Positions 14,446 through 23,456 of a DNA stretch of 64,000 nt are shown here, one piece after another. The notes under the pieces are model-generated. The model saw only the letters and a program-made list of their open reading frames with translations. It made no database searches and was not told the origin of the DNA. Origin of the DNA: CADCVT01 sp036389485. GTDB lineage: Bacteria; Actinomycetota; Thermoleophilia; Solirubrobacterales; Solirubrobacteraceae. Within the stretch, counting starts at the first letter, position 1, and every line of letters begins with the position of its first letter. Made by a program: the position numbers and the translations under genes. The stretch covers positions 20,409 to 84,408 of the forward strand of contig DASVPR010000026.1 of assembly GCA_036389485.1 (NCBI GenBank), in the 5' to 3' direction.

Positions 14446-15411
14446 TCAGGCGCTCACGGCGCGCGGCGACGCGGCGCTGAGCGGCGCGCGCAGCCAGACG
14501 ATCGCGCCGTCGCGCAGCTCGAGCTGATCGGCCTCGGTGCGCGTGAGCTGGGCGACGACGTGCTCGCCGCCGGCGCGGACCAGCTCGACGCGCACCTCGA
14601 ACCCGAGGTGCACGACGCGCTCGACCATCGCCTCCTCCGCCCCGTCGACCGGCTCGTCGCTCAGCGCGAGGTCGTGCGGGCGGACCAGCTTCCCGTCGAC
14701 CTGGCTGACCGGCCCGATGAAGCCCATGACGAAGTCGTTGGCCGGGTGCTCGTAGATGTCGCGCGGCGCGCCCGCCTGCTCCACGCGACCGTCGCGCAGC
14801 ACGACGAGGTTGGACGCGACCTCCATCGCCTCCTCCTGGTCGTGGGTGACGAGGACGGTCGTGACGTGGACCTCGTCGTGCAGCCTTCGGAGCCACGCGC
14901 GCAGGTCCGCGCGGACGTTCGCGTCCAGCGCGCCGAACGGCTCGTCGAGGAGCAGCACCCGCGGCTCGATGGCGAGAGCGCGCGCCAGCGCCATCCGCTG
15001 GCGCTGGCCGCCGCTGAGCTGCGACGGGTAGCGCGAGTGGAAGCCCGCCAGCCCGACCAGCTCGAGCAGCTCGTCGACCTTGCGCCTCACCTGGTCCTTC
15101 GGCCGCTTGCGGATCGACAGCCCGAACGCGACGTTGTCGCGCACGGTCATGTGCTTGAACGCGGCGTAGTGCTGGAAGACGAAGCCGACGTCGCGCTTCT
15201 GCGCGGGAAGATGGGTGGCGTCCTCGCCGCCCACCTCGACCGAGCCGGCGTCGGGCTGCTCGAGCCCCGCGATCACGCGCAGCAGCGTCGACTTGCCGGA
15301 CCCCGACGGCCCGAGCAGCGCGGTGAGCGAGCCGTCGGGCACGTCGATCGAGACGTCGTCGAGGGCGACGAAGCCGTTGAAGCGCTTCGTTACCGAGTTG
15401 ACCTTGATCAT
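14446..15411 (-). CDS. cysA: Sulfate/thiosulfate ABC transporter ATPase CysA
   Basis: 321 residues. ATPase subunit energising sulfate import. Walker A GPSGSGKST (34-42), Q-loop FVFQHYAAF, signature LSGGQ (132-136), Walker B LLLDEP (153-158), H-loop His190 in VTHD, then a C-terminal TOBE-like regulatory domain (RPHDLALSDEP onward). GGGAAGAGAC precedes the ATG. It is the last gene of the operon and overlaps the cysW stop by 4 bp, so translation is probably coupled. Confidence 0.93.
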   Translation of the reverse strand: MIKVNSVTKRFNGFVALDDVSIDVPDGSLTALLGPSGSGKSTLLRVIAGLEQPDAGSVEVGGEDATHLPAQKRDVGFVFQHYAAFKHMTVRDNVAFGLSIRKRPKDQVRRKVDELLELVGLAGFHSRYPSQLSGGQRQRMALARALAIEPRVLLLDEPFGALDANVRADLRAWLRRLHDEVHVTTVLVTHDQEEAMEVASNLVVLRDGRVEQAGAPRDIYEHPANDFVMGFIGPVSQVDGKLVRPHDLALSDEPVDGAEEAMVERVVHLGFEVRVELVRAGGEHVVAQLTRTEADQLELRDGAIVWLRAPLSAASPRAVSA

Positions 15412-16190
15412 GTCGTCTCTTCCCTGCGCTTGTTCAGGATGGTCATGGCGACGAGCGTCCCGAGGGCGATCGCCGCGAGCAGCGCCGACGCGGCGTAGGC
15501 GCCGGCGAGGTCGAAGTTCTGGAAGCGCTTTTCGACGAGGAGCGTCAGCGTCTCGGTCTCGCCGGAGATCTTGCCGCTGACGACGCTCACCGCCCCGAAC
15601 TCGCCGATGGCGCGCGCGGTCGCGAGGACGACGCCGTAGACGAGGCCCCACCGGATCGCGGGCAGCGTCACGCGGCGGAACGTCTGCCAGCCCGACGCGC
15701 CGAGCGTGGCGGCCGCCTGCTCCTGCTCGTCGCCGATCTCGCGCAGCACCGGCGCGACCTCGCGCGCCACGAACGGCAGCGACACGAAGATCGTCGCGAG
15801 CACGATGCCCGGCAGCGAGAAGATGACCTGGAGCCCGAGGTCGCCGAACCAGCCGTCGACGCCCCAGACGAGCAGCAGCGCGAGGCCGACGACCACCGGC
15901 GAGACCGCGAACGGGAGATCGAGCAGCGCGTCGAACAGGCGCTTCCCCGGGAACCGCCCGCGCACGAGCGCCAGCGCCGCGAGCACGCCGAAGATCGCGT
16001 TGAGCGGGACCGCGATGGCCGCCACCTCGAGCGTCAGCCAGAACGCCGAGATGGCGGCTGGCGTCGTGACCGCGTCGTAGACCGCGCCGAGCCCGTGCTC
16101 GAACGTCCGGTAGAAGACGACGCCGACGGGGACGACGAGCAGGACCGCGAGGTAGCCGAGGGCGACGAACCGCAGCGTCAGGCGCGCCAT
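15408..16190 (-). CDS. cysW: Sulfate ABC transporter permease CysW
   Basis: 260 residues with about six membrane helices. The EAA loop for contact with CysA is EQAAATLGASGWQTFRRVTLP, and the C-terminal RAIGEFGAVSVVSG is typical of CysW/CysT permeases. The start at 16190 overlaps the end of cysT by 13 bp. Forms the heterodimeric channel with CysT in the cytoplasmic membrane. Confidence 0.92.
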   Translation of the reverse strand: MARLTLRFVALGYLAVLLVVPVGVVFYRTFEHGLGAVYDAVTTPAAISAFWLTLEVAAIAVPLNAIFGVLAALALVRGRFPGKRLFDALLDLPFAVSPVVVGLALLLVWGVDGWFGDLGLQVIFSLPGIVLATIFVSLPFVAREVAPVLREIGDEQEQAAATLGASGWQTFRRVTLPAIRWGLVYGVVLATARAIGEFGAVSVVSGKISGETETLTLLVEKRFQNFDLAGAYAASALLAAIALGTLVAMTILNKRREETT

Positions 16191-16993
16191 CGCTCCACCC
16201 CCCGGATCAGCAGCAGCACCACGAGCGCGACGAGCAGCAGCACGACCGACACCGCGGCCGCGCCGCCGATGTTGTCGCTCTCGATCTGCTTGAACGCGTA
16301 GACCGACGAGACCTGCGTGTCGAACGGGATGTTGCCCGACAGCAGGATGATCGACCCGAACTCGCCGACCGCGCGGCTGAACGCCAGCGCGGCGCCGGAC
16401 AGGATCGCCGGCACGAGGTTCGGGAAGATGATGCGGCGGAAGATCGTCAAGCCGCCGGCGCCGAGCGACGCCGCGGCCTCCTCCATCTCGCGGTCGAGCT
16501 CGATGAGCACCGGCTGCACCGAGCGGATGACGAACGGCAGCGTCACGAACAGCAGCGCCATGCCGACCGCGACCTTCGTGAACGCGACGTTCACGCCGAT
16601 CGGGCTCGACGGGCCGTAGAGCGCGAGCAGCGTGAGGCCGGCGACGATCGTCGGCAGGGCGAACGGCAGGTCGATCAGCGCGTTGACGAACCCCTTGCCG
16701 CGGAAGCGGTCGCGCACGAGCACCCACGCGACGAGCGTGCCGAACGCCGCGTTGATCGCCGCGACGACGAGCGAGACGATCAGCGTGAACTGCAGCGAGC
16801 TGACCGCCTGGCGCGTCGTCGCGTGCTCCCAGAACGCGCCGAGGCCCTCGTCGAGCGAGCGCACGACGACGGCCGCCAGCGGCAGCAGCACGATCAGGCT
16901 GAGCCACAGCGTGGAGACGCCGAGGGCGAGCCTCCCGGAGGAGGAGGCTCGCCCGGCGCGGGCGCGCGCGCGGATCGCGACGGCGGCGCTCAC
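16178..16993 (-). CDS. cysT: Sulfate ABC transporter permease CysT (CysU)
   Basis: 271 residues, GTG start overlapping the stop codon of the binding-protein gene (GTGA). An Arg-rich N-terminal tail precedes six predicted helices. EAA loop EEAAASLGAGGLTIFRRIIFP and SRAVGEFGSIILLSGN match CysT. An 11-bp perfect hairpin lies in its first codons (16925-16953) and may lower its expression relative to the binding protein. Confidence 0.92.
   Translation of the reverse strand: MSAAVAIRARARAGRASSSGRLALGVSTLWLSLIVLLPLAAVVVRSLDEGLGAFWEHATTRQAVSSLQFTLIVSLVVAAINAAFGTLVAWVLVRDRFRGKGFVNALIDLPFALPTIVAGLTLLALYGPSSPIGVNVAFTKVAVGMALLFVTLPFVIRSVQPVLIELDREMEEAAASLGAGGLTIFRRIIFPNLVPAILSGAALAFSRAVGEFGSIILLSGNIPFDTQVSSVYAFKQIESDNIGGAAAVSVVLLLVALVVLLLIRGVERWRA
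16925..16953 (-). promoter_or_regulatory. Stable hairpin at the 5' end of cysT
   Basis: GGCGAGCCTCC (16925-16935) pairs perfectly with GGAGGCTCGCC (16943-16953) around a 7-nt loop. It lies in codons ~14-23 of cysT, just downstream of the binding-protein gene. There is no T-run, so it is not a classic terminator; it could stabilise the upstream mRNA segment or slow translation. Confidence 0.45.
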
Positions 16994-17991
16994 TTCGCCG
17001 TCGACACCCCCGCGTCTTCCTCGATCTTCGCGATCTTGCCGTTCTCGGGGTCGAAGAGCTCCTCGTCGACCTTCTCCCAGCCGCCGAGGTCGTCGATGGT
17101 GAAGAGCCCCTTCGGCCGCGGGAAGTCGTGAGAGCGGAGCACCTGCTCGTTGACGGGCCGGTAGCCCCAGCTCGCGAACGTCTCCTGCCCGGCCTCGGAG
17201 AGGACGTAGTCGAGGAACGACTTCGCCGCGGGCGGCGCCGTCTTCGTCGTCGCGACGCCGATGTCGATCTTGATCGTGTCGTCCGGGACGACGTAGTCGA
17301 CGTCCTCGCCCTTCTTCTGCGCGGTGATCGCCTCGTACTCGTAGGACAGGAGGACGTCGCCCGAGCCGGAGAGGAAGTTCTGCAGCGCCTCGCGGCCCGA
17401 CTTGTCCTGGACCTTGACGTGGTCGTGGATCAGCTCGCTCACGTAATCGAGGTCGTTCGCGCCGAGCGCGGCGAGCAGGTTCCACTTCGCGGCGCCGCTC
17501 GAGAACGGGTTGGGCGTGAGCACCTCGACGCCGGGCTTCAGGAGGTCGGCCCACGTCCTGATGTTCTTCGGGTTGCCCTTGCGCACGACGAAGGCGACGA
17601 CCGACGTCGTCACGAGGCCCTTGCTCGGCGTCCGGTTCCAGTCCTCGCCGACGATCCCCGCGTCGACCAGCCGCGTCATGTCGCCCTCGGTCGAGAAGCT
17701 GACGTAGTCGGCCTTCAGGCCGCCCTCGACCGCGCGGCTCTGGTCGCCGGAGGCGCCGAAGGACGTCTTGAAGTCGACGCCCTCGCCCTCCGGCGTCCGC
17801 CTGAAGGCGGGGATGATCTCGTCGTAGACGACCTGCGGGGTCGAGTACGCGACGAGCGAGAGCGTCGTGCCCCCGCCGCCGCCGCTGTCGCCGGAGGCGC
17901 TGTCCTTCGTGTCGTCGGCACCGCCGCAGGCGCCGAGCGCGAGGGTCGCGGCGGCGGCGAGGAGGGCGATGCGTGTTTTTCCTAGTGGCAT
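16990..17991 (-). CDS. Sulfate-binding lipoprotein (Sbp/CysP)
   Basis: 333 residues. Lipoprotein signal with lipobox LGAC (Cys about 22), a Gly/Ser linker, then the periplasmic-binding-protein type 2 fold of the sulfate family: LVAYSTPQVVYDEIIPAF, YVSFSTEGDMTRLVDAGIV, GVEVLTPNPFSSGAAKWN and LLSYEYEAITAQ. It captures sulfate (possibly thiosulfate) outside the membrane for CysTWA. First gene of the sbp-cysT-cysW-cysA operon; a -10-like TATTCC lies 9 bp before the start. Confidence 0.92.
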   Translation of the reverse strand: MPLGKTRIALLAAAATLALGACGGADDTKDSASGDSGGGGGTTLSLVAYSTPQVVYDEIIPAFRRTPEGEGVDFKTSFGASGDQSRAVEGGLKADYVSFSTEGDMTRLVDAGIVGEDWNRTPSKGLVTTSVVAFVVRKGNPKNIRTWADLLKPGVEVLTPNPFSSGAAKWNLLAALGANDLDYVSELIHDHVKVQDKSGREALQNFLSGSGDVLLSYEYEAITAQKKGEDVDYVVPDDTIKIDIGVATTKTAPPAAKSFLDYVLSEAGQETFASWGYRPVNEQVLRSHDFPRPKGLFTIDDLGGWEKVDEELFDPENGKIAKIEEDAGVSTAK

Positions 17992-18000
17992 GGTGGGGAA

Positions 18001-18006
18001 GGAATA
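18001..18006 (-). promoter_or_regulatory. Putative -10 element (TATTCC) of the sulfate operon
   Basis: Minus-strand TATTCC ends 9 bp before the ATG at 17991. No strong Shine-Dalgarno site is seen. A candidate promoter for sbp-cysTWA. Confidence 0.35.
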
Positions 18007-18110
18007 GCACATTGCCCAGCGGGATGGTTGGGTTGCCGCGCGGAGCCTCACCGGGCGAGCCGCCGCGAGGCTCCCGCCCCCGCGAATGGGCGCGGCGGCG
18101 CGCCCACGCC

Positions 18111-18116
18111 TACCCT
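18111..18116 (+). promoter_or_regulatory. Putative -10 element (TACCCT)
   Basis: TACCCT ends 8 bp before the GTG at 18125 and supports that start over the upstream ATG at 18086. Confidence 0.4.
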
Positions 18117-18124
18117 TCGCTGCC

Positions 18125-19570
18125 GTGCGCGTCGCGATCGTCGGCAGCGGCTTCGGGGGGATCGGGATCGCGGTCCGGCTCAAGCGCGCCGGCCTCGACG
18201 ACTTCGTCGTGCTCGAGCGGGCGAGCGAGGTCGGCGGGACGTGGCGCGACAACTCGTACCCGGGCTGCGCGTGCGACGTGCCGTCGCACCTGTACTCGTA
18301 CTCGTTCGCGCCGAACCCGGACTGGTCGCGCAGCTACTCGGGCCAGCGGGAGATCCTCGGCTACCTGCGCGGCGTCGCCGAGCGCGAGGGGATCCTGCCC
18401 CACGTCCGCCTGGAGAGCGAGGTCACCGAGACCGCCTGGGAGGACGACGCGCAGCGCTGGCGGATCGTCGCCGGCGGCGAGGAGCTGCACGCCGACGTCC
18501 TCGTCGTCTCCGCCGGGCCGCTGAGCGAGCCGAAGATCCCGCGCCTGCCCGGGATGGAGTCGTTCGGCGGCGCGACGTGGCACTCGGCGTCGTGGGACCA
18601 CGACTTCCCGCTCGCGGGCGCGCGGGTGGCGGTCGTCGGCACGGGCGCCTCCGCGATCCAGTTCGTGCCGCAGATCCAGCCGGAGGTGGAGCGCCTCGAC
18701 CTCTACATGCGCACGCCGCCGTGGATCATCGCGCGCGGCGACCGCGACATCACCGAGCTCGAGCGCCGGGCCTTCCGCGCGTTCCCGCCGGCGCAGACGC
18801 TGATGCGCGGCGTCGTGTTCGCGACGCGCGAGTCGCTGGTGCCCGGGTTCATGTACCCGGCGTGGGGCAAGACACTGGAGCTGCGCGCGCGGCGCCACCT
18901 CAAGCGCCAGGTGCCGGACGAGCGGCTGCGGGAGAGGCTCACGCCCAGCTACGCGATCGGGTGCAAGCGCGTCCTGGTCTCCGACGACTTCTATCCCTCG
19001 CTCACGCAGCCGAACGTCGACCTGGTGACCGACGGGATCGCGGAGGTCCGGCGCTCCTCGATCGTCAGCGGCGACGGGACCGAGCGCGAGGTCGACGCGA
19101 TCGTCTTCGGCACCGGCTTCCTCACGACCGACTGGCCGTTCGCCCACCGCGTCCGCGGCCGCGACGGCGTCTCGCTGGCCGACCGCTGGCGCGACGGCGC
19201 GAAGGCGTACCTCGGCACGACCGTCGCCGGCTTCCCCAACCTCTTCCTGCTCTACGGCCCGAACACGAACCTCGGGCACAACTCGATCGTCTACATGCTC
19301 GAGTCGCAGTTCAACTACGTGATGGACGCGCTGCGGGTGCTCGAGGAGCGCGACGCCTCGAGCGCCGAGCTGCACCCGGTCGCGCAGGAGCGCTACGACG
19401 CCGAGATCCAGGAGCGGTTGTCGGGCTCGGTGTGGAACGTCGGCGGCTGCGCGAGCTGGTACCTCGACCCCAGCGGGCGCAACGCGCTGATGTGGCCGGG
19501 CACCGTCCTGCGCTACCGGCATCGGACGCGCCGCTTCGACCCGCGCCCGTACGTGCTGCGCACCGCGTAG
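18125..19570 (+). CDS. Flavin-containing (Baeyer-Villiger-type) monooxygenase
   Basis: 481 residues. FAD site GSGFGG at 7-12, the GG-W motif EVGGTWRDNSYPGC, a BVMO-like fingerprint FGGATWHSASWDH (about 147-159), NADPH site VVGTGASAIQ, and the ATG-type motif FGTGF. NADPH- and O2-dependent oxygenation of a ketone or related substrate is expected; the substrate is unknown. GTG 18125 is preferred because the first beta-strand begins directly there. It abuts the convergent cupin gene with no spacer. Confidence 0.88.
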   Translation: MRVAIVGSGFGGIGIAVRLKRAGLDDFVVLERASEVGGTWRDNSYPGCACDVPSHLYSYSFAPNPDWSRSYSGQREILGYLRGVAEREGILPHVRLESEVTETAWEDDAQRWRIVAGGEELHADVLVVSAGPLSEPKIPRLPGMESFGGATWHSASWDHDFPLAGARVAVVGTGASAIQFVPQIQPEVERLDLYMRTPPWIIARGDRDITELERRAFRAFPPAQTLMRGVVFATRESLVPGFMYPAWGKTLELRARRHLKRQVPDERLRERLTPSYAIGCKRVLVSDDFYPSLTQPNVDLVTDGIAEVRRSSIVSGDGTEREVDAIVFGTGFLTTDWPFAHRVRGRDGVSLADRWRDGAKAYLGTTVAGFPNLFLLYGPNTNLGHNSIVYMLESQFNYVMDALRVLEERDASSAELHPVAQERYDAEIQERLSGSVWNVGGCASWYLDPSGRNALMWPGTVLRYRHRTRRFDPRPYVLRTA

Positions 19571-19975
19571 CTACGGCGCGGCGACCACATCCGCGAACTC
19601 GCGGAGCAGCTCGCGATCGGGGATCCCGCCTGCGGCGAACAGCCGCTCCACGAACTCGCGCCACCGCAGGGCCGGGCGCATCTCGATGCGCAGCCGGACC
19701 GGCCCGTCGGTCGGGTTCCACGCCAGGTGCGGGACGCCGGGCGGCGCGACGACGACGTCCCCCGGCCCGGCGCGCAGCTCCTCGCCGCCGATGCGGAACG
19801 CGGCGGCGCCCTCCAGCACCTGCCAGCGCTCCTCGATCCCCGGATGGACGTGCTCGGCGGCGCGCCGGCCGGGCCGGGTCCACTCGCTCTCCATCACGAG
19901 CAGGTCAGGGGTCTCCGACACGAACCGGATGCGCTCGCCGGTCGCCGGGTTCTCGATCGGATCACTGTCCAACAT
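19571..19975 (-). CDS. Cupin-domain protein
   Basis: 134-residue single cupin barrel. Motif 1 is HVHPGIEERWQVLEG, with His/His/Glu metal ligands; motif 2 is PGDVVVAPPGVPHLAWN with the last ligand His. A small metal-binding enzyme or sensor; the C-terminal helical tail (WREFVERLFAAGG) is common in actinobacterial cupins. Divergent from an AraC-type regulator only 29 bp away, so probably controlled by it. Confidence 0.82.
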   Translation of the reverse strand: MLDSDPIENPATGERIRFVSETPDLLVMESEWTRPGRRAAEHVHPGIEERWQVLEGAAAFRIGGEELRAGPGDVVVAPPGVPHLAWNPTDGPVRLRIEMRPALRWREFVERLFAAGGIPDRELLREFADVVAAP

Positions 19976-20004
19976 CCTGGTGTCCCCCAGCGTTGTAGCT
20001 GACG

Positions 20005-20376
20005 ATGTCTGTCGACACCTACTCCGCTGTGCCACGTCCCACGACCCTTGCCGCCCGCTCGGAGCTCCTGCAGGAAGCACGGGAGATCATGAGCGAGGAC
20101 TACGCCGAGGACCTGAGCCTCGACGACGTCGCGAGCCGCATCGCCACCTCGCGGCGCCAGCTGCAACGCGTGTTCGCCGAGCTGGCGGGCACCGGCTTCC
20201 GCGAGGAGCTCGCCGCGATCCGCATGGACCGCGCGGCCGAGCTGCTGCGCGGGCCGCTGCCGGTCGGCGAGGTCGCACGCCGCGTCGGCTACCGCCAGTC
20301 CGCGCAGTTCGCCAAGGCGTTCCGCGCCCACCACGGCATGGTGCCGTCGGCGTACCGGGAGCGCGTCCGGGGCTAG
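20005..20376 (+). CDS. Stand-alone AraC-type DNA-binding protein
   Basis: 123 residues consisting almost only of the two AraC helix-turn-helix motifs (LSLDDVASRIATSRRQLQRVF and VGEVARRVGYRQSAQFAKAF) with the terminal HHGMVPSAYR signature. No sensory domain, similar to SoxS/MarA-sized regulators. It shares a 29-bp intergenic region with the cupin gene. Its 3' end overlaps the convergent glycosyltransferase gene by 4 bp. Confidence 0.88.
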   Translation: MSVDTYSAVPRPTTLAARSELLQEAREIMSEDYAEDLSLDDVASRIATSRRQLQRVFAELAGTGFREELAAIRMDRAAELLRGPLPVGEVARRVGYRQSAQFAKAFRAHHGMVPSAYRERVRG

Positions 20377-21014
20377 GCGCGCACCAGCGCCCGCGCGATC
20401 CGCGCGCTGTCGCGCAGCGGGCGGTACGCGCTTGCCTGCCCCTCGTAGATCGCGGGGATCGGCACCCACGCGATCTCGACCCCCGCGCGCAGGCAGCGCT
20501 TGAGGTGCAGCGTCTCGGCCTCGAACCCGCCGGGCGGCGGCGGCACCTCGCGCAGCGCGCGGCCGCGCAGCAGCCGCATCCCGCACTGCGTGTCGCGCAC
20601 GCGCCGGCGCGTCGCGGCGGCCATGGCGAGCGACGCGGCGAGGTTCGCGCAGCGCCGGGCGAGCGGCATCCCGCGCAGGTCCCCGAAGCGGTCGCCGATC
20701 ACGAGCTCCGCGCCGCGGGCAGCCGCGGTTGCGAAAGCCGGGATCGCGTCCGGCGGGTGCTGGCCGTCGGCGTCGATGACGAGCACCGCCTCGTCCCCCA
20801 GCTCGACCGCCCGCGCGACCCCGCGCGCGACCGCCGTGCCCTTGCCGTGGTTGCCGCCGAGCTTCAGGACCTCGACGTCGCGCAGCCGCGCGGCCTCCTC
20901 CAGGCCGAGGCCGTCGTCGACGACCAGGACGGCGTCGACCCGCGCGGCGATCGCCTCCAGCAGCTCCGGCGACGGCGCGTGGACGTGGCAGGGGACGACC
21001 GCGCGGAGGCTCAC
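20373..21014 (-). CDS. Family 2 glycosyltransferase (dolichol-P-mannose synthase-like)
   Basis: 213 residues, GTG start overlapping the PAP2 stop (GTGA). GT-A fold: AVVPCHV strand, VLVVDDGLG, GNHGKGTAVARG, and the metal-binding VIDADGQHPPD, as in polyprenyl-phosphate hexose synthases. No membrane segment, so a soluble or peripheral enzyme. Paired with a PAP2 lipid phosphatase, which could recycle the polyprenyl carrier (inference). Confidence 0.85.
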   Translation of the reverse strand: MSLRAVVPCHVHAPSPELLEAIAARVDAVLVVDDGLGLEEAARLRDVEVLKLGGNHGKGTAVARGVARAVELGDEAVLVIDADGQHPPDAIPAFATAAARGAELVIGDRFGDLRGMPLARRCANLAASLAMAAATRRRVRDTQCGMRLLRGRALREVPPPPGGFEAETLHLKRCLRAGVEIAWVPIPAIYEGQASAYRPLRDSARIARALVRA

Positions 21015-21553
21015 GCGGCGGCGCGCCGCCGCACCGCGAGCGCGACGAGCCCGCCGATCGCCGCGCCCAGCAGCGCGCCGACGATCACGTCCGCCCAGAA
21101 GTGCACGCCGAGGTAGGGGCGCGACACCGCGACCAGCAGCGCGATCCCGAGCGCGGGCCAGCGCATCCGCGGGCACAGCACCGCGATCGCCGTCGCGGCC
21201 GCGAACGCCGTCATCGCGTGGCCGGACGGGAACGACGGCGAGCTGGGCAGGTCGCCGACGTACGCGATGTCCGGATCGGCGACCGGCGGGCGGTGCCGGT
21301 CGACGACCCCCTTGAGCAGCACGTTCAGCACCGAGGCGAGCACGAACGCGGCGCCCGACGCGAGCATCGCCAGCGGGACGATCCGGCGGCGCAGCCCGTC
21401 GCTCAGCCCGCCCAGGCCGACGAGCACCGGCCCCTTGATCCACCACAAGGAGGCGAAGGCGAAGAGCGTGGTCGCGGGTCCCCAGCGCAGCTCGGCGGTC
21501 TCGTGCGTCAAGTGCAGGTCCAGGGCCGCGAGTTCCCGGACGACGTCCAGCAT
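21011..21553 (-). CDS. PAP2-family membrane phosphatase
   Basis: 180 residues with about five membrane helices. All three phosphatase motifs are present: KGVVDRHRPP, PSFPSGHAM, and SRPYLGVHFWAD (the Arg and His of the phosphohistidine chemistry). Acts on phosphatidic acid or undecaprenyl pyrophosphate at the membrane. First gene of the pair with the glycosyltransferase, and likely co-transcribed with it. Confidence 0.88.
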   Translation of the reverse strand: MLDVVRELAALDLHLTHETAELRWGPATTLFAFASLWWIKGPVLVGLGGLSDGLRRRIVPLAMLASGAAFVLASVLNVLLKGVVDRHRPPVADPDIAYVGDLPSSPSFPSGHAMTAFAAATAIAVLCPRMRWPALGIALLVAVSRPYLGVHFWADVIVGALLGAAIGGLVALAVRRRAAA

Positions 21554-21636
21554 GAGGCTCGACCCAGGGTAGACGAAGACCCCGACCGCAGCGGCGGCCG
21601 GGGCCTTCGAAGCACCTCCGGGACGAGGGCCTTCGG

Positions 21637-23100
21637 CTAGCGCCGGCGGACGCCCTTCAGCAGGCAGAAGACCTGCCGCTTGCGCTGCTTCTTGGTGAGG
21701 GCGTCGAGGCTGATGCCCGCGAGCTTCTGCTCGGCGGCCGCCGCGCTGACGAACGTCCCCGCGTCCTCCGACGGCTCCTCCGACGGGTCGAAGTGGTAGA
21801 CGTCGAAGCCGCGGTTGATGTCGTCGGCGTAGAGGTTGAAGCTGCCGTCCGGGTAGATGAACGGCGTCTTCGCCGACCAGGCGTTCGCGTTCCCCATGAC
21901 GTAGTGGCCGATCTGCTTGATCGCGCCGCCGACGCCCCGCTCGCCCTGACCGACGCCGATGGGCGCGTCGGCGAGGCCCGACAGGTCGAGCACCCGCACG
22001 CCGCCCATGTAGTAGGCGATGGTCATGATCTGCTCGTCCTCGTGGATGTCGAAGACGTGCGCCGTGCACGTGTCGTCCGGGTTGCGGGCCGCGACGTCGG
22101 TGATGTTGAAGTAGCCGACCTTGACCGGCATCGTCTCGTCGCTGATGTCGAAGACGTGCACGCCGCCGGTCGGGCAGGTGCCCGGGCCCGACGCGCCCGC
22201 GACCTCGTCCTCCACGATGAGGAAGTTGCGCCGGCCGATCGTGACCGGGTCGGACTGGTGCCAGACGTTGATCGACTCGTCGTCGTACTCGCTGATGACG
22301 AACGGCTCGGCGGGGTTCGTCGTGTCGATGATGACCCCGTGCGAGATCGCGGCGGAGTACGCGCGCGTGCCGTCGTCGCTGAAGGTGATGTCGTGCGACT
22401 CGGTGCCGAGGCCGGGCAGCGGCGTCAGCTCGAGCTCGTAGACCTGCTGCGGGTTGCGCAGGTCGGTGATGTCGACGACCTCGATCGCCGGCGGCCGCGC
22501 CGCGACGGAGTTGATGAGGTCGGAGTTCGAGTTGTAGAGGTAGTCGCCGCTCGGGTGGACGGTCATGTTGTGCGACCCGTTCGGCAGCGAGACGAAGGAG
22601 ACGGTCCTGAGGTGCCGCGGGTCCGAGACGTCGATGATCAGCGTCCCCAGCCGCGCGTTGCCGTCCTCGTCGATCGCGTCGAAGCCCTTGCGCTGTGCCC
22701 CCTGGTAGCAGCGCGACTGCGCGGCCTGCTCGGTGTCCTCGTAGTCGTTCGTGTACGTGACGTAGGTCTTGCCGCCGCGCTTGAAGACCTGGACGTCGCC
22801 CTGGCTGACGGCGCAGTCGTAGGCGTTGACGACCTTCGCCAGCGACGGCCGGGTGATGTCGACGACCTGCAGGCCGTTCAGCTCGGACCCCGCGAACGCG
22901 TACCGCCGGCCCCTGAGGTTCGCGAACTCGACGTCGGTGCCGTAGGGGATCGACTGGTCGTAGTCCTCCCTCACGTCGTACTTGACGTTCTTGACGAACG
23001 TCATCGTGTCGCTGTGGCGGTTCTCGGCGGCCGAAGCCGCGGCCGGCAGCGCCAGCAGCGCCGCGAGCGCAGTGAGGATCACGAGGCGAGGGGTCGTCAT
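21637..23100 (-). CDS. Secreted LVIVD-repeat beta-propeller protein
   Basis: 487 residues. The signal peptide ends ASA. Repeated blades carry the LVIVD pattern (NGLQVVDITRPSLAKVV, LGTLIIDVSDPRHLRTV, IEVVDITDLRNPQQV, VHVFDISDETMPVKV, GVRVLDLSGL), each beginning with a His-rich or Gly turn such as SHNMTVHP or SHDITFSD. Extracellular role unknown; a second family member is at 44541. I use the ATG at 23100 rather than the upstream TTG. Confidence 0.85.
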   Translation of the reverse strand: MTTPRLVILTALAALLALPAAASAAENRHSDTMTFVKNVKYDVREDYDQSIPYGTDVEFANLRGRRYAFAGSELNGLQVVDITRPSLAKVVNAYDCAVSQGDVQVFKRGGKTYVTYTNDYEDTEQAAQSRCYQGAQRKGFDAIDEDGNARLGTLIIDVSDPRHLRTVSFVSLPNGSHNMTVHPSGDYLYNSNSDLINSVAARPPAIEVVDITDLRNPQQVYELELTPLPGLGTESHDITFSDDGTRAYSAAISHGVIIDTTNPAEPFVISEYDDESINVWHQSDPVTIGRRNFLIVEDEVAGASGPGTCPTGGVHVFDISDETMPVKVGYFNITDVAARNPDDTCTAHVFDIHEDEQIMTIAYYMGGVRVLDLSGLADAPIGVGQGERGVGGAIKQIGHYVMGNANAWSAKTPFIYPDGSFNLYADDINRGFDVYHFDPSEEPSEDAGTFVSAAAAEQKLAGISLDALTKKQRKRQVFCLLKGVRRR

Positions 23101-23118
23101 GCTTGGCACCAACGATCG

Positions 23119-23133
23119 AAGAACCGGTTTCTT
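23119..23133. promoter_or_regulatory. Inverted repeat between divergent genes
   Basis: AAGAA-CCGGT-TTCTT lies 19 bp upstream of the LVIVD start and 59 bp upstream of the DUF6812-like start. A possible operator; no regulator is adjacent. Confidence 0.3.
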
Positions 23134-23191
23134 GCGGGTCCTCGCGGCGGTACGCTCAAGCGCGGGACGGCCGCGACCGACTCAACGGGTC

Positions 23192-23440
23192 ATGCAGAAC
23201 CAGCGCAAGGAGCAGATCGAGCTGGAGACCGCCCGGCACCGCATCACGGGGTCGGTGACGCTGTCCCAAAACGGCTTCCGCAGCCGGGTCTCGGACCTCC
23301 TCAACGCCTCGGAGCGCGACTTCATCGCCCTCACCGACGCGACGCTGGAGCCCCTCGACGGCGGCGAGCCTCTGAAGCGCGACTTCGTCGCGGTCTCGCG
23401 GCACCACATCGTCTTCGTCGCGCCCCTGCGCGAGAGCTGA
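23192..23440 (+). CDS. Small conserved protein, DUF6812-like
   Basis: 82 residues, ATG start. Predicted all-beta protein: RHRITGSVTLSQNGFRSRVSDLLN then DFIALTDATLEP and RDFVAVSRHHIVFV. It resembles a small actinobacterial family (DUF6812, from memory). No signal peptide; function unknown. Divergent from the LVIVD gene. Confidence 0.65.
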   Translation: MQNQRKEQIELETARHRITGSVTLSQNGFRSRVSDLLNASERDFIALTDATLEPLDGGEPLKRDFVAVSRHHIVFVAPLRES

Positions 23441-23456
23441 ACGCGACGCGCAGTCC

